A stretch of DNA of 35,610 nucleotides from Chloroflexota bacterium (GCA_016876035.1 VGOE01000021.1:1-35610); one strand, 5' to 3'; positions 7,975 to 17,281 are shown, counted from the stretch's first letter. The notes: generated by a model from the letters alone, not told the origin. Program-made: numbers and translations.

Positions 7975-9069
7975 TCAGGAGGAGGGGCGTTGGGCCAGCG
8001 TAACTTCCACTTGCATCTGCTCGCTTCCACGCCAGAAAGTGATTGGCACAGTGTCTCCTGGATCGCGGCTTCGGATGGCCTCTACCAGTTTGCCATTCGT
8101 TTTGATTTCCACACCACCAAAGCCGACGATGACATCGCCACTCTTCAACCCCGCCTCAGCTGCTGGACCACCAGTGGCCACTTCTACCACCAGCGCTCCC
8201 GAATCAACAGAAAGCCCGTACTGGGCCTTTAAGGCCGGAGTGACCGTAAGGATGCTGACTCCAAGCCAGGCAGCACCCACACGTTCTCTCCTAATCAAAC
8301 TGCTCACCACTGGGATAGCCGTATCTGTGCTTATGGCAAAGCCAATGTTCTCCGCCTTAGCCGCAATTGCCGTATTGATGCCCACTACCTGGCCTGCAAG
8401 ATTAACCAGCGGCCCGCCGCTGTTCCCTGGATTAATAGCGGCATCGGTCTGGATAATGTCATGGAGGACGACGTCATCCGATATTCGAATAGAACGTCCC
8501 AGATTGCTTACCACTCCTTTTGTCCAGGTAGGGCCTCCCGACAAAGCGAGAGCATTGCCAACAGCCACTACATCCTCAAGCACTTCGAGCTTCTCCAGCG
8601 AATTGCGCAGAAAATGGGCAAAGGGAAGACTCTCCGTGCCCGGATCAATCCGTACCACTGCCAGATCAGTCCAGGGGTCTGTCACCCATTTTGTAGCATT
8701 GAAGGTCCGCCCATCGCTCAGCGTCACCTTAATATTCCTGGCACCTTCAACCACATGGCTGTTGGTCACAACGTAGCCATGAGGGTCGATGAGAACCCCA
8801 CTTCCAGCACCTCTCTTCGGCACAGGCTGGAAGAATATGTCGCGATCCACCCACTCCGTAACAATAGACACTACCGTTGGCGCGACCTTTTCCACTAATT
8901 GGCTTGTCGTCAGCGTATCCGCTACCGCTTCATCGATATAGATAGGGCTCCAGTTCGGGTCAATAGGCCCGCTGGATGCCTTTGACGCACCATCACGGCC
9001 TAGACAGCCTGAGCTGACTAGCAAGCCCACAACCAGCAAAACAAGCAGGATATGTCTCAGTTTACCCAT
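7975..9069 (-). CDS. HtrA/DegP-type serine protease, lipoprotein with one PDZ domain
   Basis: A 364-aa trypsin-fold protease that would act outside the membrane in protein quality control. The N-terminus is a hydrophobic signal (residues 6-20) followed by SSGC, with C22 as the likely lipidated residue. The catalytic triad is visible: H105 in VVTNSHVVEG, D135 in TDLAVVRID and S217 in NPGNSGGPLVN. One PDZ domain follows from ~residue 268 (AAWLGVSI...AGLKSGDVIVGFGG), as in bacterial HtrA proteins that have a single C-terminal PDZ. ATG at 9069 has GGAGG about 7 nt upstream and a good extended -10 promoter just before that. It seems to be a single-gene transcription unit downstream of the nuo operon, on the same strand. 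Confidence 0.93.
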   Translation of the reverse strand: MGKLRHILLVLLVVGLLVSSGCLGRDGASKASSGPIDPNWSPIYIDEAVADTLTTSQLVEKVAPTVVSIVTEWVDRDIFFQPVPKRGAGSGVLIDPHGYVVTNSHVVEGARNIKVTLSDGRTFNATKWVTDPWTDLAVVRIDPGTESLPFAHFLRNSLEKLEVLEDVVAVGNALALSGGPTWTKGVVSNLGRSIRISDDVVLHDIIQTDAAINPGNSGGPLVNLAGQVVGINTAIAAKAENIGFAISTDTAIPVVSSLIRRERVGAAWLGVSILTVTPALKAQYGLSVDSGALVVEVATGGPAAEAGLKSGDVIVGFGGVEIKTNGKLVEAIRSRDPGDTVPITFWRGSEQMQVEVTLAQRPSS

Positions 9070-9086
9070 CTTCCACCTCCAACCAA

Positions 9087-9095
9087 ATTATAGCA
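9087..9095 (-). promoter_or_regulatory. Extended -10 promoter for the HtrA gene
   Basis: On the minus strand the sequence reads TGCTATAAT, a perfect -10 hexamer with the TGn extension. The -35 region is poor, as is usual for extended -10 promoters. The predicted transcript would start only about 10 nt before the ATG, just at the ribosome binding site. Confidence 0.45.
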
Positions 9096-9152
9096 TCTTT
9101 GTTTGATAAGGGAAGTGAACCTGTCGACCACAAGCAGAAAGCTGTCGCTGGC

Positions 9153-10628
9153 TTAGGGGAAAAGGATAACTGGCCCAGCTATTACCCTGGCCGCATCTCT
9201 GGAGATATCAAGCAACGGTGACGGATGGAAGAAAAGGACAATCACACCCAGACAGGCAATAGCCAGAGCAAACCTTAGGGGCCAACTCGAGGGAACGGTC
9301 TCGCTCGACGCTGGTGGCACAAACCAGCTTACTCTGATCACCCTGAAGTAATAGTACGCTGATATCGCTGTGTTAATGACGGCGATGACTACCAGCCAGG
9401 TCAGGCCCTGGTGCACCGCAGCATTGAAAAGGTAGAACTTCGCCAGGAATCCAGCGGTGGGCGGAAGGCCAGTAAGAGAGACGAGGCAGAGAGTCAAGGC
9501 CAGTGCTAGAAGCGGGGCACGGGCGCCTACCCCTGCGTAGTCCTGAATCATGTCACTCTTAACCTTGTTGGAGATGGCAATCACGGCGAAGAAGACACCC
9601 AGATTAGCCACGGCATAGCAGCCGATGAAGAACATAAGTCCTGTGGGACCGAACATGACGGTATCACCAGTCTCCGCCAGCCTGCTCACTGCCGCCAGAC
9701 CTACCATCAGGTAACCCGCCTGAGCGATGCTGCTGTAGGCCAGCATGCGCTTGATATTGGTCTGAGAGATAGCCACTATATTGCCGACGGTCATAGAAAT
9801 GGCGGCCAGGACGGCGAAGATCATGGCCCAATCGGAAAGTATCTGCTCTGCTCCAAAAGCTTCGAAGAATACCCGCAGGATAACCACAAAGCCGACTGCC
9901 TTGCTGGCCACAGAAAGGAAAGCTGTCACCGGAGTAGGGGCGCCTTCGTAGACATCGGGCACCCACATCTGGAAGGGGATCGTAGCGATCTTGAAACCGA
10001 ACCCGCCGATCAAAAAGACCAGTCCCAGAAGCAGCGCGGGGTTATCTCCCAAACTCATTCCCGACAGCGCCGTGCGAATAGCTCCGAGTTGTGTCTCACC
10101 ACTGATCCCAAAGATAAGACCCATGCCAAAAACGAGCATAGCAGAGGCAATCGCCCCCAGGAGCAGGTACTTCAGCCCCGCTTCCGTGGACTTGGAGTCC
10201 TTCAAGAAGGCAGCCAGGGAGTAGAGGGATATGCTGGTCAGCTCCAGCGAAACATAGATGGCGATCAAGTCCCTGGAGGCCGCCATGACCATCATCCCAA
10301 CCACGGAAAGAAGAATTAGAGCATAGTACTCTCCCTGGAACCGCGCGAACTTAGCAACATAGTCTCTGGAAGCCAGGATAACCAAAATAGCCGCTCCAGC
10401 AAAGATGAACTTGAAGAAGATGGCAAGCTCGTCTATTGCCAGCATGCCACCAAAGAGAGAGTCAGGCGACTCCCGCCACAAAGCGGCACTGCAACCCAAA
10501 GCCCCCAGCAGACCGACTACGCTAACAACCGCCAGCACGGTCTTCTGGCGCACAAACAGGTCGAGCAGAACTACTGCTACGGCAAAGCCGACCACAATGA
10601 GCTCTGGAGTCATCAGATAGTAATTCAA
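9153..10628 (-). CDS. nuoN: NADH-quinone oxidoreductase-like subunit N
   Basis: This 491-aa antiporter-like membrane subunit of respiratory complex I takes part in proton pumping. It is almost entirely hydrophobic, with about 14 predicted helices. The signature FQMWVPDVYEGAPTPVTAFLSV is followed by SKAVGF, and later come KRMLAYSSIAQAGYLM and LTGLPPTAGFLAKFYLF, as in NuoN/ND2. The chosen start is TTG at 10628, which overlaps the Nudix stop (TTGA); an ATG at 10613 is an alternative with no better ribosome site. It is the last gene of the nuo operon, as in the canonical order, except that a Nudix gene separates it from nuoM. Confidence 0.95.
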   Translation of the reverse strand: MNYYLMTPELIVVGFAVAVVLLDLFVRQKTVLAVVSVVGLLGALGCSAALWRESPDSLFGGMLAIDELAIFFKFIFAGAAILVILASRDYVAKFARFQGEYYALILLSVVGMMVMAASRDLIAIYVSLELTSISLYSLAAFLKDSKSTEAGLKYLLLGAIASAMLVFGMGLIFGISGETQLGAIRTALSGMSLGDNPALLLGLVFLIGGFGFKIATIPFQMWVPDVYEGAPTPVTAFLSVASKAVGFVVILRVFFEAFGAEQILSDWAMIFAVLAAISMTVGNIVAISQTNIKRMLAYSSIAQAGYLMVGLAAVSRLAETGDTVMFGPTGLMFFIGCYAVANLGVFFAVIAISNKVKSDMIQDYAGVGARAPLLALALTLCLVSLTGLPPTAGFLAKFYLFNAAVHQGLTWLVVIAVINTAISAYYYFRVIRVSWFVPPASSETVPSSWPLRFALAIACLGVIVLFFHPSPLLDISRDAARVIAGPVILFP

Positions 10629-11062
10629 TTGCCACCTACCGAGACCATACCGGCTATTTCAAGCAACCTCTTGGTATCGTCATGCAACTCAGCCCAAATT
10701 GCTGGCACTTGTTCCTTCGGGACCCAGATAGCCTGCCCGACATCACTAGCCGGCTTCAGCTCCCCTCCCACCAGCTTGGCCAGATAATCGATGTAAACAA
10801 CGTGCAACTTTGTCTCTTCCCCTTCTTTCACTACCCTGTCAAAGGGAACCAGCGGGGCAACCAGCTTTATTTGCAGATTGGTTTCCTCTAGCACTTCCCT
10901 CTCGATTCCTTCTTCAATCCTTTCACCCAACTGCAGCTTACCGCCGGGACAAATCCATTTTCCCTTCCAGAAGCCACCTTTTTCATCAACATGCTTCACT
11001 AGCAGTATTCTCCCCTCATCGTCCTCAATAACCGCTCCCACAGCCACCATCATTTCCACCAC
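10625..11062 (-). CDS. Nudix hydrolase inside the nuo operon
   Basis: A 145-aa protein of the usual length. The Nudix box runs over residues 41-63: G41, then E47, R55, E56, E59 and E60 (GKLQLGE, then REVLEET). Such enzymes hydrolyse nucleoside diphosphates linked to another moiety (NTPs, NADH, ADP-sugars); the substrate cannot be told here. ICPGGKL before the box resembles (d)NTP or 8-oxo-dGTP pyrophosphatases. The start is ambiguous: GTG at 11062 or 11059, or ATG at 11053. A purine-rich stretch AAAGAGGA directly before the GTG codons favours the ATG. It lies between nuoM and nuoN with start/stop overlap to nuoN, so it is co-translated with complex I subunits. It is not a known complex I component. 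Confidence 0.88.
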   Translation of the reverse strand: MVEMMVAVGAVIEDDEGRILLVKHVDEKGGFWKGKWICPGGKLQLGERIEEGIEREVLEETNLQIKLVAPLVPFDRVVKEGEETKLHVVYIDYLAKLVGGELKPASDVGQAIWVPKEQVPAIWAELHDDTKRLLEIAGMVSVGGN

Positions 11063-11097
11063 GTCCTCTTTGCTACTCCCACGCCAGATCGCCTCTG

Positions 11098-12612
11098 TTA
11101 AGGCACTAACCTTGCCACAGTATCAGTCCCGACGCTTATGACATCGGTCAGGACCCTGGGATAGATACCAACCACCATGATCGCTACCACCAAAGAAAAG
11201 GTAGAGAGCTTTTCCACCAGATCGGCGTCCTTGGCATGCTCATATTCCGCCTTCGGCTCACGGTAGAAGACCTTTTCTATCATCCACAAGATGTAGCCAG
11301 CAGTAAGAACAACGCCGAGCAGACCCACAATGGTATAGATTCTTATGCCTTCCACAGCAGTGCTACGAAAAGCCCCCAGGAAAGTCAAGAACTCCGCGGC
11401 AAACCCTGCGGTCCCCGGTAGCCCCAAGGAAGCCAACCCAGCCACCGTGAAAACCACCACAATAACGGGCATGTTGCGGGCTAACCCGCCGAGGGAAGGG
11501 ATATGACGGGTATGAACCTTCTCATAGACCAGACCACACATGGCAAAGAGGAGACCAGTAATTATCCCGTGGGCAAACATCTGTAGGGTAGCTCCGGTGA
11601 GGCTGAGATGCCCCAGGGCAAAGATACCCAATAGTACGTAGCCCATGTGGCTGACGCTGCTGTAGGCAATCAGCCTCTTTAGATCCGTTTGCCGCAATGT
11701 TATCGCCGCTCCATATAACACGCCAATTACTGCAAAAACGATGATTACGGGGGCAAAATCTTTGGCCACCCCCGGGAAGATGCTGACACAGGCCCGGATC
11801 ATGCCATAGCCGCCCATCTTCAGCAGCGAACCAGCCAGCATGACGCTCACCGCCGTTGGCGCATCAGTATGCGCATCGGGCAGCCAGGTATGGAACGGCA
11901 CAACAGGCAGTTTTACTGCAAAGCCAACCAGTAACAACGCAAAAGCGACGGACAAGAATGGTATGAGGTCCGCATTAAGGCCGGCATCGCGCAAGGCTAT
12001 CATGTCGAACGCCGACGCTCCAGCAGGAAGTACCGGTGATGCTTTGAAATAAAGTAGCAATATCCCGGCCAGCATCATGGCGCTGCCGAAGATAGTGTAG
12101 ATCAGGTACTTCATGGCAGAGTAGTCTTTTCTGCCATAGCCCCAGCGGGAGATAAGGAAGTACATCGGGATGAGCTCAATCTCCCAGAAGAGGAAGAACA
12201 GCAGGAAATCAAGGGAGAGGAACACACCCAGGATGCTGGTTTCCAGAATCAATAGATAGGCGAAGTACTCCTTCGGCCTCAATGTGACCTTCCACGATAT
12301 TAGGACAGCTATGAAGCCGAGGAAGCTGGTCAGCAACACCATGGGGAGGTTCAGGCCGTCAGCGCCCAAGTAGTAGTGAACGTTTATCTGAGAGATCCAG
12401 GAATACTTCTCTACAAACTGGATCCCCGCATCCGCACTCCTATCGAACAGGCCATAAGCAATTGCCGCCAGAACAAAACTGGCAAAAGTGAAGCCAGCCG
12501 CAATCCACCTGATGGTGCGAACATCAGGCCGCCGCAAAAGGGCAATGATGATTGCCCCTAGCGCAGGCAGGAAGATAATAAGAGACAAAGGACGGATATC
12601 GGCAAACTCCAA
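11098..12612 (-). CDS. nuoM: NADH-quinone oxidoreductase-like subunit M
   Basis: This 504-aa antiporter-like subunit of complex I is in the cytoplasmic membrane. FLFWEIELIPMYFLI carries the conserved essential Glu on helix 5. VKLPVVPFHTWLPDAHTDAPTAVSVMLAGSLLKMGGYG is diagnostic for NuoM/ND4, as is DLKRLIAYSSVSHMGYVLLG. The start is TTG at 12612, with AGGAG 7 nt upstream. The nuoL stop lies 54 bp before it, one of the wider gaps in the operon. The gene is followed closely by the Nudix gene. Confidence 0.97.
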   Translation of the reverse strand: MEFADIRPLSLIIFLPALGAIIIALLRRPDVRTIRWIAAGFTFASFVLAAIAYGLFDRSADAGIQFVEKYSWISQINVHYYLGADGLNLPMVLLTSFLGFIAVLISWKVTLRPKEYFAYLLILETSILGVFLSLDFLLFFLFWEIELIPMYFLISRWGYGRKDYSAMKYLIYTIFGSAMMLAGILLLYFKASPVLPAGASAFDMIALRDAGLNADLIPFLSVAFALLLVGFAVKLPVVPFHTWLPDAHTDAPTAVSVMLAGSLLKMGGYGMIRACVSIFPGVAKDFAPVIIVFAVIGVLYGAAITLRQTDLKRLIAYSSVSHMGYVLLGIFALGHLSLTGATLQMFAHGIITGLLFAMCGLVYEKVHTRHIPSLGGLARNMPVIVVVFTVAGLASLGLPGTAGFAAEFLTFLGAFRSTAVEGIRIYTIVGLLGVVLTAGYILWMIEKVFYREPKAEYEHAKDADLVEKLSTFSLVVAIMVVGIYPRVLTDVISVGTDTVARLVP

Positions 12613-12666
12613 ACCTTAACTCCTCATACCCTTTTTATCCCTGGGATACCTCTCATTCCTTCACAC

Positions 12667-14673
12667 CTATGTAAACAGGTAAACGAACCCCACAATAGCC
12701 ACGATTCCGATAAGCATGACCGTGCCGTAAACCTGAAAGCGTCCTGTCTGGGCTTTCCTGAGAATCCGGCCGCCAGCTAATGTTCCCCAGGCTACCCCGT
12801 TAACCAGGCCATCGATGACGTAAGTATCAAACAACTGGAACAATCGAAACAGACCATTGATCAGCACCTTAACGACGAACACCTTTTCATAAAGCTCATC
12901 CATCCAGTACTTCCGCGAAAACACCTTATACGGCACCGGAAATAATCGGCCTATTGCCTCACCCGTCGGCTGTCGGCGGATATAGATTGTATAGGCCAGC
13001 CCAACCCCCAGAAGAGCTATTATGAACGATGCAATGGGAAGATAACCATGCGAGGAAACATTGAATACACTGAAGACGAAGTGCCAGGATTGTTCGATAT
13101 GCTCACCAAAGAAACGACCAAACCAGCCGTTGACGTTGATCCAACCTGAGCCGATGGCCAGCGCCGTCAGGATAAACATGGGAATGAGCATCACCTTGGG
13201 CGACTCATGGAGACCGCCGTGTCCCCCGTGTCCGCCGTGCCCGGAAGCTTTGTTGCCCCGGTACTTTCCATGGAAGGTCATAAAAACCGTCCTGAACATG
13301 TACAGAGCTGTCATAAATACCGTTATCATAGCCAGGTAAAAGAGGACGGCGCGAGCATCGCCCAGGTCTGAAGCCACATGTAGAATCTCATCCTTGCTCC
13401 AGAAGCAGGCTAGTGGCCAGATACCGGCTATACTCACCATACCAATAAGATAGGCCACATATGTCCAGGGCATGTGCCTGCGTAACCCGCCCATCTCCCG
13501 CATATCGAAGGTTCCCGTCGCATGATTCACACTTCCTGATGCCAAAAAGAGGAGAGCTTTGGCAAAGGCGTGGTTAAACAGATGAAATATGGCCAGAAAG
13601 GTAACAGCATTAGCAGCATGCAAGGCAGCATGGGAATCGCCGCCCTCATGAGCCAGCTTAGGAAACAGCACCAGCCCCACTACCCCCAAACCAAGCACCA
13701 TGTAGCCCAACTGGCTCACAGTGCAGTAGGCCAGTACACGCTTGATATCATTGGCCACCAAAGCCATAGAAGCAGCAAAGATTGCCGTAAAACCACCGAT
13801 GGCTGCCACCAGCGTCAGAGCTGTTTCCGACCCGGTAAACAAGGGAAAGGTGCGCGCCACCAAAAAGACACCAGCAGTCACCATAGTGGAAGAGTGGATC
13901 AAGGCACTGACTGGCGTGGGACCTTCCATAGCATCAGGTAACCATACGTGGAGCGGGAACTGGGCGGACTTGCCCACCGCCCCAGAAAAAATGCCTATCG
14001 CTGCCCATGTCAGCACACCCGTTGACAGCAGCCCCGCTATTGCCATCCCATGCAGCACACCAATATCGGCAGTGCCCGTCTTGAAAAAGAGATAAAGGAC
14101 AGCCGCCAGCAACCCGAAGTCACCCACACGGGTAACCAGGAACGCCTTTTTCGCCGCTGCGGCCGCTGACGGCCTGTGGAACCAGAATCCAATGAGCAGG
14201 TAGGAACACAACCCCACTAGTTCCCAGAAGACGAATAGTTGAATCAGATTGTCGGCCACAACCAGGCCCAGCATGGATCCGGTGAACAGTGACATGAAAG
14301 CATAGTATCGGCAATACCCAGCATCCCCATGCATATAGCCCTGGGAGTAAATCTGGACCATAAGGCTACAGAGGGTGACCACTACCACCATGATGCCGGT
14401 CAGCGAGTCCACCATGATTCCCATTCTGATGGTGGTGTCGCCAATGATAGCCCATTCATGTGGTTCAAAGGATAGTGCCCCTCCCTCATGATGCACGCTA
14501 AGCAAAGTCCACAGAGCCAGAGCCAGCGATATGCCTATGGAGCCAATAGTAACGTAGCCTGCATAGAGGGCTTTGTGGTTGAAAAAGGGGCGGATTATAG
14601 CCGCAATAATAACAAAGGAAAGGATAGGCAAGAGGAAGATTAACCAGACGCCAACCTCAGGAATGTTGGTCAT
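12667..14673 (-). CDS. nuoL: NADH-quinone oxidoreductase-like subunit L
   Basis: A 668-aa subunit, the distal antiporter-like part of complex I with the long lateral helix at its C-terminus. FWELVGLCSYLLIGFWF, AVGKSAQFPLHVWLPDAMEGPTPVSALIHSSTMVTAG and NDIKRVLAYCTVSQLGYM are typical NuoL/ND5 signatures. A Gly/His-rich loop (GHGGHGGHGG) precedes the C-terminal part; such loops vary among homologues and could bind metal, but this is only a possibility. ATG at 14673 overlaps the TGA of the preceding small gene (ATGA), with GAGGAAGG 4 nt upstream. Confidence 0.97.
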   Translation of the reverse strand: MTNIPEVGVWLIFLLPILSFVIIAAIIRPFFNHKALYAGYVTIGSIGISLALALWTLLSVHHEGGALSFEPHEWAIIGDTTIRMGIMVDSLTGIMVVVVTLCSLMVQIYSQGYMHGDAGYCRYYAFMSLFTGSMLGLVVADNLIQLFVFWELVGLCSYLLIGFWFHRPSAAAAAKKAFLVTRVGDFGLLAAVLYLFFKTGTADIGVLHGMAIAGLLSTGVLTWAAIGIFSGAVGKSAQFPLHVWLPDAMEGPTPVSALIHSSTMVTAGVFLVARTFPLFTGSETALTLVAAIGGFTAIFAASMALVANDIKRVLAYCTVSQLGYMVLGLGVVGLVLFPKLAHEGGDSHAALHAANAVTFLAIFHLFNHAFAKALLFLASGSVNHATGTFDMREMGGLRRHMPWTYVAYLIGMVSIAGIWPLACFWSKDEILHVASDLGDARAVLFYLAMITVFMTALYMFRTVFMTFHGKYRGNKASGHGGHGGHGGLHESPKVMLIPMFILTALAIGSGWINVNGWFGRFFGEHIEQSWHFVFSVFNVSSHGYLPIASFIIALLGVGLAYTIYIRRQPTGEAIGRLFPVPYKVFSRKYWMDELYEKVFVVKVLINGLFRLFQLFDTYVIDGLVNGVAWGTLAGGRILRKAQTGRFQVYGTVMLIGIVAIVGFVYLFT

Positions 14674-14867
14674 CAGGCCTTCCTCAAAATCTCCTGCACC
14701 ACATGGTCTTTTTCCTCAGGAATAAGAATGCGATAAGTAGCCGCTTCGCCACTGGTCGGGCTTTCAGGGTCAACCAGGAGGCGAGTGGGGATCCCCTCTC
14801 CCTCAAAGAACTCCTTCCACATCTCGGCTATCATCAGACTGGGAGCCGTCTTAATCTGAACCCACAT
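14673..14867 (-). CDS. Small DUF2007-like protein between nuoK and nuoL
   Basis: A 64-aa soluble protein, starting at ATG 14867 two nt after the nuoK stop, with AAGGGA 5 nt upstream. The pattern (IKTAPSLMIAEMWKEFFEGEGIPTRLL, later YRILIPEEKDHVVQEIL) resembles the putative signal-transducing DUF2007 proteins: a small ferredoxin-like fold that binds nothing known with certainty. The stop overlaps the nuoL start, so it is translationally coupled to complex I. It might be an assembly or regulatory factor, but this rests only on position. The DUF2007 likeness is by eye. Confidence 0.75.
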   Translation of the reverse strand: MWVQIKTAPSLMIAEMWKEFFEGEGIPTRLLVDPESPTSGEAATYRILIPEEKDHVVQEILRKA

Positions 14868-14869
14868 TT

Positions 14870-15187
14870 CTATCCCTTCATTAGGTCAATATCGTCGGAG
14901 TCCACCGTCTTCCGGTTGCGATAGAGAGCCATGATTATGGCCAGGCCTACTGCCGCCTCCGCCGCAGCCACCACCACGACAAAGATGACGAATATCTGCC
15001 CAGAGATCAACACCGTATCCTTGGCCAGGTATTTCGAGAAGGCCACCAGAGCAATATTTGCCGCGTTGAGCATCAGTTCGATGCACATCAGAATCACTAC
15101 CGTATTCCGCTTGGTCAGCGCACCATAGAACCCGATACAGAAGATGATTGACGCCAGGACTAGATAGTGCTCCAAACCTACCGACAT
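14870..15187 (-). CDS. nuoK: NADH-quinone oxidoreductase-like subunit K
   Basis: A 105-aa, three-helix membrane subunit of complex I. The conserved membrane Glu residues are present in [17 protein letters not shown] and in [18 protein letters not shown]; both are part of the proton path in E. coli NuoK. ATG at 15187 follows the nuoJ stop directly. The length is as expected. Confidence 0.96.
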   Translation of the reverse strand: MSVGLEHYLVLASIIFCIGFYGALTKRNTVVILMCIELMLNAANIALVAFSKYLAKDTVLISGQIFVIFVVVVAAAEAAVGLAIIMALYRNRKTVDSDDIDLMKG

Positions 15188-15697
15188 CTACTTCTCCCTC
15201 ATTATGACTATAGCCCCCAAGACTGCTGCCAGAAGCATCACTCCGGCAATCTCCAGGGGTAGGACAAAGCCATCCTTGCTGAAAAGCGCCTCTCCGATTC
15301 TACCAGTGAGGCCAGTGCCACTTTCTTGCAAGCCTGGCAAACCCGGATTCGCAGCCACCCCCCAGTCAGTGGCTGTCATGGTGTAGATCATGATCCCCAG
15401 GAGCGCTGCCGCAAACACCAGCGCCGGCATTTTCAGCCGGTTGAACAGGCTGCCACGCCTCGCTTCCCTGGTAAACATGATAGCGAAGAGAAGCAGTATC
15501 CCCACAGCCCCAACATATATCAGCACCTGCACTGCAGCCAGAAAATCAGCGTCGAGGGTCACATATATGCCGGCCACAGTAAAGAAACCCAGAACCAGAA
15601 ACAGTGCAGCCCGAAACACGTCCCTCAGAAATACCACCGCCACTGCTGATCCTACACCCACTACCGCCAGAATCCAGAAAGCAGCATCTAGTCCCAT
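15188..15697 (-). CDS. nuoJ: NADH-quinone oxidoreductase-like subunit J
   Basis: A 169-aa membrane subunit of complex I with five hydrophobic segments. YVGAVGILLLFAIMF holds the pi-bulge helix and the conserved Tyr of the NuoJ/ND6 family. ATG at 15697 lies within the last codons of nuoI (10-nt overlap), and the stop abuts the nuoK start. Confidence 0.95.
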   Translation of the reverse strand: MGLDAAFWILAVVGVGSAVAVVFLRDVFRAALFLVLGFFTVAGIYVTLDADFLAAVQVLIYVGAVGILLLFAIMFTREARRGSLFNRLKMPALVFAAALLGIMIYTMTATDWGVAANPGLPGLQESGTGLTGRIGEALFSKDGFVLPLEIAGVMLLAAVLGAIVIMREK

Positions 15698-16206
15698 AAC
15701 GACTGACTCCTCCTCCCAGCCTTATCTAGCAGAAGCGTCTGGGCTGGCAAATTCTCTTCAATTTCTGGGTGAAAGTAAGCACTCAACTCTTTGCCTTCTG
15801 TACGCTTTTGCTGATCCCTGGACAACACTAGATCACTCCTACGATAAGTGCTGCATTCGTATTCGCGGCTGTAGAATAGCGCATCGTAGGGACAGGCTTC
15901 AACACATAGGCCACAGAAGATGCAGCGCCCGGTATCGACCTCGAACTTCTCCACTACATACCTGTTCTCATCTCTTTTTGTAGAGGTTACGATTTCGATG
16001 TTGCCCTGAGGACAGCTCTTCGCACAGGTAGCACATCCGGTACACCGCTCCTCATCCCAAACCATCCGATAGCCTCGAAACCGCTTCGAGACGCTAAGCC
16101 TCTCTTCGGGATATTGGGTGGTAATACGGTGGCGCAAGACGTGTCTGAAGGTTACCCCCAACCCCTTGGCCAACCCCTTCCCATAATGCTCAAGCTTTAA
16201 CTTCAA
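15688..16206 (-). CDS. nuoI: NADH-quinone oxidoreductase-like subunit I (2x[4Fe-4S])
   Basis: A 172-aa peripheral subunit that carries clusters N6a and N6b between the electron input and NuoB. Both ferredoxin motifs are complete: C55, C58, C61, C65 (CTGCATCAKSCP) and C95, C98, C101, C105 (CIFCGLCVEACP). The start is TTG at 16206, inside the end of nuoH with a 17-nt overlap. Because nuoE, nuoF and nuoG are absent, this subunit is the likely docking site for the unknown donor. Confidence 0.96.
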   Translation of the reverse strand: MKLKLEHYGKGLAKGLGVTFRHVLRHRITTQYPEERLSVSKRFRGYRMVWDEERCTGCATCAKSCPQGNIEIVTSTKRDENRYVVEKFEVDTGRCIFCGLCVEACPYDALFYSREYECSTYRRSDLVLSRDQQKRTEGKELSAYFHPEIEENLPAQTLLLDKAGRRSQSLWD

Positions 16207-17281
16207 CTCTCCCCTCTCCCAACCTGTAGGCCCTGGAGAACACCAGCACTAGGACAATGGTCACAGCCCAGTTCACAAACAGCATCCACCACGGAATATC
16301 TCCATCAAAACCGACCATCTCACCAGCAATGATGAACAGGTTGATCAATGCCAGTGGGAACAGGAACTTCCAGGCGAATCCCATCAACTGGTCAATGCGC
16401 AGCCGTGGGAAGGCAACCCTCAACCAGATCATCAAGCCGAACACAAACACTATCTTGACCAGAAACCATAGAATCCCGATATACTGCCCGCCCGGCCCTT
16501 CCCAACCCCGGAAAAAGAGCGTGGCTGCAATGGCTGACATGGCCAAAGCATGACCGTATTCAGCCAGATAAAACATGGCAAACTTCATCCCCGAATACTC
16601 AACATGAAAGCCAGCAACGATCTCTGAATCAGCCTCCAGCAAGTCGAAAGGCCCGCGGTTGATCTCTGCCATAGCACTTGCCAGGAAAACCAAAAAACCC
16701 AGAGGCGTCAACAGGAACAACGGAATATCATGTGCCTGAACGATGCCATTCATCGACAGCGACCCTGCTATGGCTACGACACCCAGAATCGAAAGCACCA
16801 GCGGTATTTCATAGCTTACCATCGCCGCCATAGCTCGCATGGCACCGATAAGCGAATACTTATTGTTTGAGGCCCATCCTGCCATGAATACTCCCACCAC
16901 ACCCACCGAACTTATGGCCACTACGTAAAGAATACCCACGTTTAGATCAGGAATAAGCCCGTGTCCTTCATGAAAAGGTACCACGGCGAAAATCAGTAGT
17001 ACTGGCAAGAAACCAACCACCGGCGCCAAGAAATGCACCACTTTGTCTGCCACATCAGGAACAATATCCTCTTTCAACAATACCTTGATAGCGTCGGCTA
17101 TTGGCTGAAAGAGTCCCCAGGGGCCAGCCCGGTTAGGCCCCATCCGCATCTGAAACAGTCCGAAACCGCGCCGTTCAATATAAATGAACGCCATCACCCC
17201 CGCTATGACAAAGAGCAAAACAACAACGGCAAATACCCCAAAATGTGCCCAGTAGTTATCAAAGGGATAGAGATTATTCAT
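16190..17281 (-). CDS. nuoH: NADH-quinone oxidoreductase-like subunit H
   Basis: A 363-aa membrane subunit that forms the quinone chamber with NuoB and NuoD. ERRGFGLFQMRMGPNRAGPWG and LFQPIADAIKVLLKED are the classical NuoH/ND1 signatures, as is NRGPFDLLEADSEIVAGFHVEYSGMKF, which carries the acidic residues near the quinone entry. Eight hydrophobic helices are expected. ATG at 17281 overlaps the nuoD stop (ATGA). Confidence 0.97.
   Translation of the reverse strand: MNNLYPFDNYWAHFGVFAVVVLLFVIAGVMAFIYIERRGFGLFQMRMGPNRAGPWGLFQPIADAIKVLLKEDIVPDVADKVVHFLAPVVGFLPVLLIFAVVPFHEGHGLIPDLNVGILYVVAISSVGVVGVFMAGWASNNKYSLIGAMRAMAAMVSYEIPLVLSILGVVAIAGSLSMNGIVQAHDIPLFLLTPLGFLVFLASAMAEINRGPFDLLEADSEIVAGFHVEYSGMKFAMFYLAEYGHALAMSAIAATLFFRGWEGPGGQYIGILWFLVKIVFVFGLMIWLRVAFPRLRIDQLMGFAWKFLFPLALINLFIIAGEMVGFDGDIPWWMLFVNWAVTIVLVLVFSRAYRLGEGRVEVKA

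Noticed and set aside
7713-8030. Minus-strand open frame of 105 aa next to the acyl-CoA synthetase
   Set aside because: It overlaps the 3' end of the protease gene out of frame and has no recognisable features.
11098-14673. nuoL/nuoM as parts of an Mrp antiporter or group 4 hydrogenase
   Set aside because: They sit in one operon with the full set of complex I genes, and NuoD lacks nickel-binding Cys pairs.
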